Assembly: GCA_052161645.1 (NCBI GenBank)
Contig: CP197414.1
DNA length: 64,000 nt
DNA from: Laterigemmans sp052161645
Lineage (GTDB): Bacteria > Planctomycetota > Planctomycetia > Pirellulales > Pirellulaceae
Reading direction: 5' to 3' (one strand)
Below the pieces are notes generated by a model. That model had not been told where the DNA came from and did not search any database. It saw only the letters and a program-made list of their open reading frames with translations. Position numbers and translations under genes: made by a program. Of this stretch, positions 42,315 through 51,569 are shown piece by piece. Numbering within the stretch: the stretch's first letter is position 1; every line of letters starts with the position of its first letter.

Positions 42315-42884
42315 TTACTTGACTGAGTTGGCCCAGAACCTGGGCAAGCGGGGACGGTTGATCGCGAGCGCTGGCTGCATGAACGGGCGTTTGGGATAAC
42401 GCTGGACTTGACTGTTGCGTTGCCGATCGTGTTCGGCAATAAGGGCACTCGCCCGGCTGACCTGGGCGGCGGTCGTCAGGCGAATGCGGTGATAAGTCGG
42501 TCGCACGCCGGCCGTTTTCAAGCGGATCGGCCCAAAGTCACCCAGTCGCAATCTGCGGCTGCGGCGACGCCGGCGAGGTCTGCGGCGGCCGCCAAACTCG
42601 TGCAAATTCCAAAGCTTGCCAGCGATTTCGTTGACCGGACCGATCACCACATTACCGGGCTGGACTTCGTAGCGAATCGCTCGCTTGAGGCGTCCAGTTT
42701 GCGTGTGCGGAGGTCGTCCTGGTGGCGATGGATTTTTCCGGCGGCGGATGCTGCGGCTAGCCGTCAACCGAATCGCTCCGCCAGCGTGCCCCAGCGAACG
42801 GAAACTGGCCGCCTCGACTCGTTTCTGCAGCCGCTTGGTATCAAACTTGGTTTTGATGACCGCTGCGATCATCGCTGTGGTCAT
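42315..42884 (-). CDS. HK97 gp10-like / virion morphogenesis protein
   Basis: 189 aa. The segment PSPPGRPPHTQTGRLKRAI followed by NLHEFGG is the signature of gp10-like phage morphogenesis proteins that act at the head-tail joint. It is followed by an unusual run of arginines (RRRPRRRRRSRRLRLG). The start overlaps the next-upstream stop. Confidence 0.8.
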   Translation of the reverse strand: MTTAMIAAVIKTKFDTKRLQKRVEAASFRSLGHAGGAIRLTASRSIRRRKNPSPPGRPPHTQTGRLKRAIRYEVQPGNVVIGPVNEIAGKLWNLHEFGGRRRPRRRRRSRRLRLGDFGPIRLKTAGVRPTYHRIRLTTAAQVSRASALIAEHDRQRNSQVQRYPKRPFMQPALAINRPRLPRFWANSVK

Positions 42885-43309
42885 CGGGCCAGCTGGAAGG
42901 TGAGCGTCAGTAAACTGGTAAACTGACGCTGCTGTTCCCAGTGCTCGACGGAGTAAATGACCGGATGCTCAATCGTGATGCAGCGAGCTGCGGGTAGTGA
43001 ACCAAGTCGCTTCAGCCGAAACAGGTCGCTGATCTCCTCGATTAAGTTCAGCAGCGGGTCGATCTCAGCATTCGCGCCACTTTCGAATTTCTGCTGAACG
43101 GCGATATCAATGCGGACGTTGTATCGGTTGGTAAGTCGATCGAGTGCGGAAAGTAAGACGTCACGCGGCACCACGCTAACATGCAGCTCGCTCAGTTCCT
43201 CCAGGTCGAAGTTGGGCACGTAAAGCCGCTTTGCTGTAAACGTCTGCGAGAAGCTGGCGGAGTTGAGCTGAGCTGTCACGCTCTCCGCGATCTGAATCAC
43301 CGTTGACAA
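42881..43309 (-). CDS. Probable tail terminator/completion protein
   Basis: 142 aa: IAESVTAQLNSASFSQTFTA, LHVSVVPRDVLLSALDRLTN, RIDIAVQQKFESG. The alpha/beta pattern and position between the joining proteins and the gp10-like gene fit a tail terminator. Family not confirmed. It overlaps the downstream gene by four bases. Confidence 0.65.
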   Translation of the reverse strand: MSTVIQIAESVTAQLNSASFSQTFTAKRLYVPNFDLEELSELHVSVVPRDVLLSALDRLTNRYNVRIDIAVQQKFESGANAEIDPLLNLIEEISDLFRLKRLGSLPAARCITIEHPVIYSVEHWEQQRQFTSLLTLTFQLAR

Positions 43310-43315
43310 TTTCTA

Positions 43316-43699
43316 TCAGTCCGTCGAAGTGTGAATCTGTTTGGTATGGATGCGAAGCGTCAAGCGAAACGGATCACTGAATCGCCAGGGTGGACTACTG
43401 CCGAGGCCCATCACTTCGTAGACGTAACGGTCCACGCCGTCCTGTTCGATGATCTTGTCACCTGCCAGCGGTAGTGACTGGATCACCGAGTTTAAAAGCA
43501 GCTCCGTGTTGATGAGGTAATCACGCACTTGATGACGAACGATGGGTCCGGTACCGTCATCTTGCTCGTACTCAGACGTACCAATCGTCGCTTGCAGGTG
43601 CGCGCTGAGGGCACCCCGCTGGTAGATCACAGGCCGGGATGCGTGCTGGTTGAGTTGGCTGGCCAGCCACGCTTGACCTCGCTGCAGCATGTCGGTCAT
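43316..43699 (-). CDS. Probable head-tail joining protein
   Basis: 127 aa: MLQRGQAWLASQLNQHASRP, VIYQRGALSAHLQATIG, VRDYLINTELLL. The start MxRGxxWL and the beta-rich rest are typical of head-closure proteins in phage genomes with this gene order. Overlaps the membrane-protein gene upstream by four bases. Confidence 0.65.
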   Translation of the reverse strand: MTDMLQRGQAWLASQLNQHASRPVIYQRGALSAHLQATIGTSEYEQDDGTGPIVRHQVRDYLINTELLLNSVIQSLPLAGDKIIEQDGVDRYVYEVMGLGSSPPWRFSDPFRLTLRIHTKQIHTSTD

Positions 43700-44028
43700 C
43701 CGCCACGGCCCTGCGGACTTTCGGCAGGGGCAGCGGTTGTTTCCGAATATTGCCCCGCAGCGGGAGCGGGGTTTGTCAGCAACCCCGTGGCTTTAATCCG
43801 CAGCTCCTCGAGCCACAGTTGTTCGGCCCGCCGCTGGTATTCACTGGCAATGGCTGCTGATTCCTCGCTCAGCTGCTGCTGACGTAGGTTGAAGGGCCGC
43901 ACCGGTTCGGCTGGAAAGAGAGTGGGGGTGGATACGCTGAGCTGCGAAAGGCTTTCACGCTTCTTCACCGGCAGGAGGGCGAGCGCCAGCAGCACAAAGA
44001 CGACAATCAAGGCAACGCCAAGAACCAT
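43696..44028 (-). CDS. Single-pass membrane protein in the head module
   Basis: 110 aa with an N-terminal transmembrane segment MVLGVALIVVFVLLALALLP and a helical, Gln/Glu-rich tail. Not part of a standard phage morphogenesis set. It is translationally coupled to the joining protein and follows a second membrane protein and a lipoprotein, forming a three-gene membrane-associated insert. Confidence 0.65.
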   Translation of the reverse strand: MVLGVALIVVFVLLALALLPVKKRESLSQLSVSTPTLFPAEPVRPFNLRQQQLSEESAAIASEYQRRAEQLWLEELRIKATGLLTNPAPAAGQYSETTAAPAESPQGRGG

Positions 44029-44031
44029 AGT

Positions 44032-45042
44032 TCACATCCCTCGTTTGATCAGAATGAAGCCAAGTAGAATCACAGCCAAGACAATCAGCGCCAGCGTGGC
44101 CAGTTCGCCGGCCGAGACCCACATCAGGGCATTGCGAGTTGCCGGGACATCATCGAACAACAGATCCCGAACGCGGTCTCCCGGCCGCCAGCGATCGGTG
44201 GGTTCTGGTGGGCAATAACCATCGGGACAGTCTTCCGGAGACAGATACAGCGTGGGTGAGATCGCGTCGTCCCAGGAATATCCGCGAGCTTTGACAGCTC
44301 CGGTCTTTTGAGCTTGTTTGGCTTGTTGGTAGAGCTCGTAGCCCTTGTGCAGGTCGGAGTAAAGCTGCTCGGCTGTGCTCGGGATCATCGAGCGACCGGC
44401 AGCGTGAATATGTCCGCCACTGGCGTCTTGAAATAGGACGACGGGGAACTGCGACACCGGCACGACATCCTGAAACCTCGCCCGGTAAATAGCGTTCTCG
44501 GCCGTGTAGACTTGAAACTCACAAGCCGCTTTCAGTTTCGTTAGGCCAGGATGCTGGGAGAACCACTGCTGCAGCCGGTTGCTCGTTGCGTCGGGACCGA
44601 CGAACAGTGCGATCTCATAACTCTTCTTTGGTGGCGGCGAAGCGGGGGCCACGATCCGTGGTGGCTGGACAGTATTCGGAGTAGTCGCTGGCTTAGCTGT
44701 AGATGAACTTGGGGCTACCGTTGGTCGCTGGGGCGCAGGCGGTTGATACACTGGCTTGCGAACCACGGTGCAGCTGGGTTGATAGCCTGGCGGACAGACC
44801 GGTCCCTGTTGCTTGAGCTCTCCTTGAGCCTGCAGATTGACTCGCTGCGGCTGGGCGAGCTTTTCAATCTCGGCAGTTACGGCGCTAGCCTCTTGGCGAA
44901 CCGGCACTTGGTAATCACAATCGACACACGATTTTACATAGTCGCGATGGAGCAACGTGAACGCGACTGCCAGCAGCAGGGCGTGCAGTACGGCCACGGC
45001 GATTAGCCCGACGCTCAGGCGAATTCGCACACTCTCACTCAT
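44032..45042 (-). CDS. Two-pass membrane protein with Pro/Thr-rich linker and thioredoxin-like part
   Basis: 336 aa. N-terminal TM (VGLIAVAVLHALLLAVAFTL), a Pro/Ser/Thr-rich linker (residues about 85-135), a folded part starting KSYEIALFVGPDATSNRLQQ and including FPVVLFQDASGGHI (thioredoxin-like impression, without an active CxxC), then a C-terminal TM (LATLALIVLAVILLGFILI). Function unknown. It overlaps the lipoprotein gene by four bases. Confidence 0.65.
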   Translation of the reverse strand: MSESVRIRLSVGLIAVAVLHALLLAVAFTLLHRDYVKSCVDCDYQVPVRQEASAVTAEIEKLAQPQRVNLQAQGELKQQGPVCPPGYQPSCTVVRKPVYQPPAPQRPTVAPSSSTAKPATTPNTVQPPRIVAPASPPPKKSYEIALFVGPDATSNRLQQWFSQHPGLTKLKAACEFQVYTAENAIYRARFQDVVPVSQFPVVLFQDASGGHIHAAGRSMIPSTAEQLYSDLHKGYELYQQAKQAQKTGAVKARGYSWDDAISPTLYLSPEDCPDGYCPPEPTDRWRPGDRVRDLLFDDVPATRNALMWVSAGELATLALIVLAVILLGFILIKRGM

Positions 45043-45641
45043 TGAACCACCTCATAACTTCGATAGGGGAGTGAACTGCTGGGGGCGTCCAGAACGGTCA
45101 AGGCAAAGCCGCCATAACCGGCCCAGAGGCGGATAAATTGTTCCCGCGGCGTGAGCTCAAACCGCCCGGGATAGTTGTTGTCGAGGATTGCGGCAAACTG
45201 GCTCCCATTCCGCTCCACCCAGCCGAGGAACGTGCAGCAGTGGGCCGGTTTCCACCACAGGATGGCGCCGCGCCGGGTCGTACTGGCCCAGTCGAGGAAA
45301 CGTGGATCGGCCTTGAGCGTGAAGCTGTAATCAATTCCCGCCGCATCGAGTCGATCTCGCAGGCGTGAGTCCCACTCGCCGTCGCTGTAGGTCGCTCGCC
45401 ACCGCTCACCGAGCTCAAATTCGTTCAGCCAACGGAAATGGTTGACTAGCGAGGCGTGTACACAGCTGCCCTGGCCAAGTGAGCCCGTCCAGTTGCGCTG
45501 GTGCAGCGATGTGGGCAGGTTCGCAGCCGGTTGTTCCGTTGGCGGGGCCGGCAGCGGACGCACTTTTGTCGGGCCTTCACTGCAGCCGGTCGCCAACATC
45601 AGCCCCACGGCAACCAGCAATCCGCAGCCTTTCAGTTTCAT
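45039..45641 (-). CDS. Lipoprotein with papain-like cysteine peptidase fold
   Basis: 200 aa. Signal peptide with lipobox LATGC (Cys near residue 20). A peptidase-like core follows: GQGSCVHASLVNHFRWLNEF with the candidate nucleophile Cys, HCCTFLGW with the candidate His, and AAILDNNYPG with the candidate Asn/Asp. The order Cys-His-Asn/Asp fits papain-like or C39-like enzymes. A lipid-anchored peptidase in a phage head module is unexpected; it may cut an envelope protein or act with the two membrane proteins encoded after it. Confidence 0.7.
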   Translation of the reverse strand: MKLKGCGLLVAVGLMLATGCSEGPTKVRPLPAPPTEQPAANLPTSLHQRNWTGSLGQGSCVHASLVNHFRWLNEFELGERWRATYSDGEWDSRLRDRLDAAGIDYSFTLKADPRFLDWASTTRRGAILWWKPAHCCTFLGWVERNGSQFAAILDNNYPGRFELTPREQFIRLWAGYGGFALTVLDAPSSSLPYRSYEVVQ

Positions 45642-45717
45642 CAGGGGTATGTCTCCAGACTAAGGAGCAAGAAGATGCGGTGAGGACGAAGCAAGGCAGG
45701 CCGGAAAGCTGCCTGCT

Positions 45718-46047
45718 TTAGGTGCTGACGCGGACACGCACCACGGTCTCACCGGATGCCGCAGCCAGGATGGCACGTCCCAAGTACTTGTTACCGGTGG
45801 CTGTGGTCACCACCACCGAGTTGGTCGCGTCCCAGTAGACGCTCGCTCCAAGCGTGATCACGGTGGCGGATGCCTTGACCATGTCAAAGACTCCCTCGAT
45901 AGCCAGCGCGCCAAGCTGGTTTGCCTTGATGTCATGCTTGGCGACCCCCACAAGATCGCCAAGCACCACCACTGCACCGGCCGCCACATCGGCGTCAGGA
46001 GTGTAGTCAACCACATCGGCGCCTTGAATATACTGAGCCTGCGTCAC
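45718..46047 (-). CDS. DUF2190-family capsid protein
   Basis: 109 aa DUF2190 protein: VVVLGDLVGVAKHDIKANQL, VYWDATNSVVVTTATGNKYL, TVVRVRVST. The family sits next to capsid genes and is thought to decorate or stabilise heads. It follows the capsid gene here, in the expected order. Confidence 0.87.
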   Translation of the reverse strand: MTQAQYIQGADVVDYTPDADVAAGAVVVLGDLVGVAKHDIKANQLGALAIEGVFDMVKASATVITLGASVYWDATNSVVVTTATGNKYLGRAILAAASGETVVRVRVST

Positions 46048-46116
46048 GTTACTGTCCTATGAATGAATGAGAGTGTGGTATAAGTGGAGATGGGAATCTA
46101 AAAATAATGCCGAGAC

Positions 46117-48165
46117 TTAAGCCTCACCTTTAACCTTGACCGCGGCTCGCGGGTCTTGAGCATTGAGGCCAAAGTCGATATAAGATCGGAATCCCATCCC
46201 CAGCATCGTTGGCGGCATTTCCACGCGTTCAATCACCGGAGTGCGACGCCCGTTGAGGAACACAATCTCAAACGCTGGCAGTACGCTGGGGTTGGCGAAC
46301 AGATACCAGGCCTTGGCACTGGCACCAGCGAAGTATGTGTCCGACAGATGGGGCGCACTGATGATGCGATACTTGTTGCGGTGGGGGTTATCGACCGGAA
46401 TCTTGGTCGGAGTTCCTGAGGCATCGATCATCAATTGTGCCGAACCCATCAGCAGTTCCGCTTCGGTTTCCAGTTCGACCGGTACCACCAAGAATTCGGG
46501 CCTAATGTTGATCGGCTTTTGGTCTTTGGGTTTGCCGCCGGGGCCAGCCTTCTGCTTACGGAAGGTTGTCTTGGCCACGGTGAGACTGTTGGCACCAAAC
46601 GCGGTGTCGGCACCTGACAAGAAATTACTGTTACCAGCGGAGAAGAAGTTGGATGCGTTCCCCAGCATCAAAGTAAAGAACAGCTCGTCGATCGACTCGG
46701 CGCCGCTGCGGCCCATTTGCCGGGGGATATCCATAAACGCGGAGAGGTCGTCATTGATGATATCCTTACGGGTCAGCATAAGAATCTGACCGTAAGTATC
46801 CGCCCGGTTCTTGTATTGCTGTTCCGATAGTTTGCCGTGCTTGAGTTCCCCGTCGGCCGCTACTTGCTCAAATCCACCGGTTCCCAGCAGCCGGTACCGG
46901 CTCACTTCCTTAAAGTCCGAGACCGTGCCCACGCTACACAGATCAAAGGCTGCGATCGGAGTGTTCTCATAAGCGGCCAGCAGGGTCTTGTTCATCACGT
47001 TTTCCATGATTCCCGGCAAGGTCATCGTGGAAAAACCTGCCCGAATCGTAGCCGAGCCATCACCAAACACTCGCGGCACATCGTATCCCTCCAGCCTGGC
47101 ACTTTCGGCCACCAGTTCCCGCAAACCAATGTTCCGCAGCGGTTCAGCTTGGTTGACCAGTTGTTCGCCGTAGCTTGCCAGCAGGGTCTTTTCGGCGATC
47201 CCGACTGCGAGGCAGGCAGCCACTTCCAGCATGCGAGCCGTAACGGAGGGACGCGACTGGTTCGGCTCGGGCGCCTTGGGACGTTCAATCCGCAGCACGG
47301 CCAGTTCCGTTTGGGTCACTGACCAACCTTGCTCGATCGCGTCCGCCTCGATATCTGGATGTTTATCAGCACAAATCTTGCGGATTCCGGCAATCCGCCG
47401 CGACTCGGCGGCGATTTCGGCCCGCATGGCTTCGACTTGGCGGTTTGGAGAGGTGGGCTGTGCAGACTGCTTCGTGCTCATATCGAGGCTCGCGTTGACA
47501 GGTTCGAGGTCATCGGTGGGATCGCTGGCGTTGGTTTCTTTTTCTTCGGGCTCTTCTGGCTCAGCCCCTTGTTCGTCAGCGTCCGCTTGTCCGGCAGCCA
47601 CGCGGGCTTCGGTGTTGTCGTCCGCGCCGAGAGCCACAAACGAGACTTCGCCCAGCGTCGACTTGCGGGCCACATAGACCGGCCCTTTGAATTCGCGGCC
47701 GTTGGCCTGGGCAGCCTTGCCTTCGGGAATGAAGACCACTTTGTCGGCGCTGGCTCCCAGTGAAGCTTGCCAGGGGAAGCCGTTTTCGCTCGTAGCGATC
47801 ACTTCCTGAGCCGTTGCCCCCACACCCGAGATCACCCCGGCAACTTCCAGCGACTGGGCACTGACCTTGATGTCGCTGGTATGCCCAACGATGCTGCCGC
47901 GATCATGATCCTTGAGGATGGGGCGGCTCTTGCGAGTCACTCGCATGCCGGCCAGATCGACGACGACCGGATAAGGCCAGCCTCCCAGCCGCATTGCACC
48001 ACCGGTGTAGGCAGTCATTGAGAACTTGCGGAGGCCCGGTTTGCCCTCCTCGGGCGCCTCGGCAGCTTGCAGCGCGATCGATGTGGAATCATCACACACA
48101 ATCCGCAAGCTACTGGGAACGGACTGAGCATCGTCTTCAAGCGGATTGGGGGACGTCTTCGGCAT
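46117..48165 (-). CDS. Prohead protease-major capsid fusion (gpT-like capsid)
   Basis: 682 aa from the ATG at 48165, just inside the portal gene end. The N-terminal part (about residues 20-200) is a prohead protease-like domain (VVDLAGMRVTRKSRPILKD, HDRGSIVGHTSDI, KSTLGEVSFVALGADDN). A Glu/Gln-rich linker of delta-domain type follows. The C-terminal half (about 370-680) is a Mu gpT-like capsid domain (MNKTLLAAYENTPIAAFDLC, YGQILMLTRKDIINDDLSAF, FLVVPVELETEAELLMGS). Fusion of maturation protease and shell protein gives one precursor that is cut during assembly. Confidence 0.88.
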   Translation of the reverse strand: MPKTSPNPLEDDAQSVPSSLRIVCDDSTSIALQAAEAPEEGKPGLRKFSMTAYTGGAMRLGGWPYPVVVDLAGMRVTRKSRPILKDHDRGSIVGHTSDIKVSAQSLEVAGVISGVGATAQEVIATSENGFPWQASLGASADKVVFIPEGKAAQANGREFKGPVYVARKSTLGEVSFVALGADDNTEARVAAGQADADEQGAEPEEPEEKETNASDPTDDLEPVNASLDMSTKQSAQPTSPNRQVEAMRAEIAAESRRIAGIRKICADKHPDIEADAIEQGWSVTQTELAVLRIERPKAPEPNQSRPSVTARMLEVAACLAVGIAEKTLLASYGEQLVNQAEPLRNIGLRELVAESARLEGYDVPRVFGDGSATIRAGFSTMTLPGIMENVMNKTLLAAYENTPIAAFDLCSVGTVSDFKEVSRYRLLGTGGFEQVAADGELKHGKLSEQQYKNRADTYGQILMLTRKDIINDDLSAFMDIPRQMGRSGAESIDELFFTLMLGNASNFFSAGNSNFLSGADTAFGANSLTVAKTTFRKQKAGPGGKPKDQKPINIRPEFLVVPVELETEAELLMGSAQLMIDASGTPTKIPVDNPHRNKYRIISAPHLSDTYFAGASAKAWYLFANPSVLPAFEIVFLNGRRTPVIERVEMPPTMLGMGFRSYIDFGLNAQDPRAAVKVKGEA

Positions 48166-49627
48166 TATCTTCCGTAACCTCAGGTTCAGATGGAGAATCA
48201 GACTCGGGCTCGAGCGATAAGCCCAGTTCACGCATCAGCGTTAGTTCTTTGGCTCGCTGTTTTAACTCCGCCTCCCAATCACGCCCCTGCCTTGCAAATT
48301 CGTGGGCCAGAGTAGTCGTATGATTGGCGAGGCGGATTTTTTGGGCATTGGCTTCTTTGGCGGGATCGACATGTTCATGGCCGTCCCAAAACCATTGATG
48401 CTCGAATGTGCTGTCGAGCGTGCGAAGCGAATTGGGCAAGTAGCCCTCGATGAGAATGGCTTCGCGGAGCCATGCTTTGAGAATGCGATCGAGCACCACG
48501 CGAGCAAGTTGCGTCTGCTCGACGCGGATCGATTTATAATAGGTTTGATGATCGAGCCGACCGCTGGCATAATTATAGCCTGACGAATTCCCAGCGGCGA
48601 CGTTATAAGGCATGTTCAAACAACGAGCGATTTCGTTGAGGATCTCTTTCTTGAATTCGGCGTACGTGGTAGATGGTTGCTCGCTCTTCATCTGGGCCAT
48701 CTTCCAACCGCCCGGCATGGTCAGCAGCATCCGTTTTTCCAGCTCGATCGGCTCGAAAGGTTCGGCCGCATCGGCTTCACCATTGGCCGGCGCATCGGTG
48801 TAAAGGATGCCGGCAAACTCGGCAGCCGTTTCGGCGGCAGCAAGCACAGCGAGCGTGAAGCGGCGAAGCTGTGCGAACAGCGGCAGGGCCGGCGTAATGT
48901 CTGGAATGCCGCGAATCTGTCCCGGCCGGTCGCAGCGAAAGTAGTGCAGCACCTCCTTAGCCGGCACGGTGTCGAATTCATCGTCGACCAAGAACATGCC
49001 ATCGCCTGGATGTTGGCGAAGGATGTCGTACGCGATCGGGTTTCCGTCACCATCGAAGCGAATGCCATCGAGGTAACGGCGAGTGTCAGGCACCAACGTC
49101 GGTGTTGCCACTTGATCCGCTTCGATCAATCGCAGGTCCAGTTTGACGGCCGCGTCAATTCGCTCGTTGTTAGTGAGCAACCCGAACGCTTCCCCATCGG
49201 CAACGCGAGCGAGTCGCATGGTTCGCAGTTTCTCGGCGATGCCGACCGCTTCGCACCAAGCAAAGAACTCAGCCTCCACGAACCGATTCGCGCCGTCGTT
49301 CCCCGTTAGCATTTGCAGTCGCGGTCCGGTCCCGACGACATCATTAGCGAGGGTGAGCGTGATCCCCCGAGCGTAGCTGTTGTTGGCGACTTCGTAGCGT
49401 GATCGATTGCGGAGCGTGCGCCGCACTTCGGGGCTATTTGCGGATGAGGCGGAAAGTCCGTCGGCCCGGGCCCAGTGTTTGTAATTGTCGAGCGTCGTAT
49501 TTGCGGCATCGTATTTGGCCCGCAAACGCGAAAAGAAGGGCTGCCGGAGTGAGCGTCCAGAGGCGACGAACGATGTTGCCGGTCCGCCGCGCAATTGCTC
49601 GATAATCCCTGACAAACGTTTCAGCAT
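48137..49627 (-). CDS. Phage portal protein, lambda family
   Basis: 496 aa portal subunit that forms the DNA-entry dodecamer. Family stretches: LRNRSRYEVANNSYARGITL, LANDVVGTGPRLQML, FRCDRPGQIRGIPDITPALP, YNVAAGNSSGYNYASGRLDH. Its end overlaps the capsid fusion start by 29 bp. The terminase gene that should precede it lies 8.5 kb away, beyond host-like genes and a kinase gene. Confidence 0.92.
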   Translation of the reverse strand: MLKRLSGIIEQLRGGPATSFVASGRSLRQPFFSRLRAKYDAANTTLDNYKHWARADGLSASSANSPEVRRTLRNRSRYEVANNSYARGITLTLANDVVGTGPRLQMLTGNDGANRFVEAEFFAWCEAVGIAEKLRTMRLARVADGEAFGLLTNNERIDAAVKLDLRLIEADQVATPTLVPDTRRYLDGIRFDGDGNPIAYDILRQHPGDGMFLVDDEFDTVPAKEVLHYFRCDRPGQIRGIPDITPALPLFAQLRRFTLAVLAAAETAAEFAGILYTDAPANGEADAAEPFEPIELEKRMLLTMPGGWKMAQMKSEQPSTTYAEFKKEILNEIARCLNMPYNVAAGNSSGYNYASGRLDHQTYYKSIRVEQTQLARVVLDRILKAWLREAILIEGYLPNSLRTLDSTFEHQWFWDGHEHVDPAKEANAQKIRLANHTTTLAHEFARQGRDWEAELKQRAKELTLMRELGLSLEPESDSPSEPEVTEDNAEDVPQSA

Positions 49628-49693
49628 CCGTGCTGTTTCCTATTGCCGTCCCCGGCAGCCCTTTGTGGTTTGGTTTCTGAATCGAAAGAAAGA

Positions 49694-49891
49694 TCAGCCG
49701 GCCGAAGGCGGCACAATCTTGTTGAAGCGAAGTCCGCGGTGCGGTTTCGCCACCGCCTGCTTGCCGGCGAGATGTTTGTCGGCCGCAATCTGCTCGGTCA
49801 GCTTGTGCTGCTCCACCGAGCCCGCATCGCCTGACGCCTTTGCAGGCCCAGCGGCGTTTTCGCGAATTTGATCGTCAAGGTTGTCTTGCAT
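49694..49891 (-). CDS. Small phage protein upstream of portal
   Basis: 65 aa, hydrophilic and helical (EQHKLTEQIAADKHLAGKQA, ending LRFNKIVPPSAG). It occupies the gpW slot between terminase and portal in lambda-type gene order, but no gpW similarity is evident. Last intact phage gene before the interruption. Confidence 0.6.
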   Translation of the reverse strand: MQDNLDDQIRENAAGPAKASGDAGSVEQHKLTEQIAADKHLAGKQAVAKPHRGLRFNKIVPPSAG

Positions 49892-50160
49892 GGATTTAGC
49901 CGACGCGTGAAAAGTGCTTCTCTGCTAGTCACATAATCCGCCAATCAAAATCCTTGCGCAGCGAAGGGGATGAATTTGATTCTGGAACTCAAGAAAGTTC
50001 GCTTTAAGTCGAAATTCCAGACTTTCACGACCAAGAAAAACTTTCGCGATTTTGCGATACCACCTGGGGAATCCATGCAAAGCAACACCGCCAGATTGGT
50101 CGTAACTCATGACCAGCTTAAGAATACTTCGAGTGTCAAACCGTCTCGTAACCTGTCAGG

Positions 50161-50511
50161 CTACGTATTGGAATCAAGAAGCTGCACATCGATCAAGAGT
50201 GCAGCGTTGGCTGGTATTTTGCCGACAACCCCTTTATCTCCGTAACAAAGATGCGGTCCAGCTTTGAACGAGCGATGACCGCCGACTCGCATTCCTTCGA
50301 CGCCATAGTCGATGGCCGCGATAACCTGACGCTTGCCAACAACGAAAGAGTACTCATCGAATACATCGACCAACTCACCTCGATTGAGACGAATCTCAAG
50401 CTGTATCGTCACCGTGTCACCTCGATTGGCAATTGCACCGGTACCGACCGTTTCCTCATCAACTTTCAAGCCACCTCTAAGCGTGCTCTTGGGAGAACTG
50501 CTCGAGTCCAT
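50161..50511 (-). CDS. FKBP-type peptidyl-prolyl isomerase
   Basis: 116 aa single-domain FKBP: LKVDEETVGTGAIANRGDTV, VVGKRQVIAAIDYGVEGMRV, GGHRSFKAGPHLCYGDKG, IPANAALLIDVQLLD. Catalyses cis-trans isomerisation of Xaa-Pro bonds. The start at 50511 was chosen because the family begins there; it lies within the end of the HAD gene (35-bp overlap), indicating coupled translation. A host-type gene, unrelated to the phage module. Confidence 0.85.
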   Translation of the reverse strand: MDSSSSPKSTLRGGLKVDEETVGTGAIANRGDTVTIQLEIRLNRGELVDVFDEYSFVVGKRQVIAAIDYGVEGMRVGGHRSFKAGPHLCYGDKGVVGKIPANAALLIDVQLLDSNT

Positions 50512-50974
50512 TGTCAAATACCTCACGAGTAAGACCGTCTTCGACAAATACGCTGGTGACACCAAGTTCGGAAACTTCGCGTATGTTTCGCAGCTCATCA
50601 TCGAAGAACAACATCCGATCGTAGGCGACGCCAGTTGATCGGGACAGCGACGCAAAGTGTTTCAGTTTGGACGACGGATAGATCTCCGAAAAAGCGAAAC
50701 GATGCGTCACGTCGAGCAGCCGAAGCAATTCTTTCGCCCATTCAGGTTGCTCGCTCCTGGACGCTAGTGCTGTCGCAATTTGACGCTCGTCGCAAAGATC
50801 GAGAATCGAAACGACGTCCGAATAGAATCGCACATGTCGTCCGCCACGATCAACGATTCGATTTCCACGCAACCGAAACGGAGGCGACAAACAATCGCAC
50901 CACGTCCCTCCGCAATCCCAGAGGGTGAAGTCCAAATCAAAAACAATTAGCTCGGGCAAAATCACAGAAGACAC
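50477..50974 (-). CDS. HAD-superfamily phosphatase, MDP-1-like
   Basis: 165 aa HAD phosphatase: motif I DLDFTLWDCGGTW near residue 13, motif II ATALASRSE near 68, and LFFDDELRNIREV near 122 for the acidic motif. The sequence resembles magnesium-dependent phosphatase-1. The two catalytic Asp residues of DLDFT are present. Co-operonic with the FKBP gene. Confidence 0.87.
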   Translation of the reverse strand: MSSVILPELIVFDLDFTLWDCGGTWCDCLSPPFRLRGNRIVDRGGRHVRFYSDVVSILDLCDERQIATALASRSEQPEWAKELLRLLDVTHRFAFSEIYPSSKLKHFASLSRSTGVAYDRMLFFDDELRNIREVSELGVTSVFVEDGLTREVFDNGLEQFSQEHA

Positions 50975-51193
50975 TGAGGTAGCGTTAGGATCGATGGTGG
51001 AAAGTCACCAGTTTAGTGCGTTTCTGCCGGACCGTTAACGGCCTTTGTGCAGGTCGCCGCTTAATTGACCCTATTAGCGTGAGTCGGTCGCCGCTGAGTG
51101 AATGCGGTTCACCAACCCCACTGCCAACTTCGACGCAAGGCACTATGCTTATTGACTGAAAAATGGCCCCCGAATGCGAGAGTATCAACTGAG

Positions 51194-51493
51194 ATGAAAG
51201 TCATTGTGGATTTATGTGTCGTCCCGATGGGCGTTGGCGTATCTGTGGGTAAGTACGTTGCGGAATGCCAGAAGGTGCTACAAGGAGCTGGCTTGAATCA
51301 CCAACTCCACGCGTACGGCACGAACATCGAAGGCGAATGGGACGAAGTTTTTGCGGCGATCAAGCTCTGCCACGAACGGGTTCACGCGATGGGAGCGCCG
51401 CGAATCACCACCAGCATCAAAGTCGGAACCCGCACGGATCGCGAGCAGTCGATGCAGGACAAGATCGACAGCGTATCGAAAAATCCCACTTAG
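51194..51493 (+). CDS. MTH1187/DUF77-family protein
   Basis: 99 aa ferredoxin-like fold protein of the MTH1187 family: VDLCVVPMGVGVSVGKYVAE, HAYGTNIEGEWDEVFAAIKL, HERVHAMGAPRITTSIKVGT. Members bind thiamine-type ligands and function as multimers. ATG at 51194 preceded by GAG. Divergent from the HAD gene. Confidence 0.88.
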   Translation: MKVIVDLCVVPMGVGVSVGKYVAECQKVLQGAGLNHQLHAYGTNIEGEWDEVFAAIKLCHERVHAMGAPRITTSIKVGTRTDREQSMQDKIDSVSKNPT

Positions 51494-51569
51494 ATATTCT
51501 CAGACGACCTTCGACTCATCCTCTTCATCGCCGAAGATACCCGAGAATTCATATTGGCAATCTGACCGC

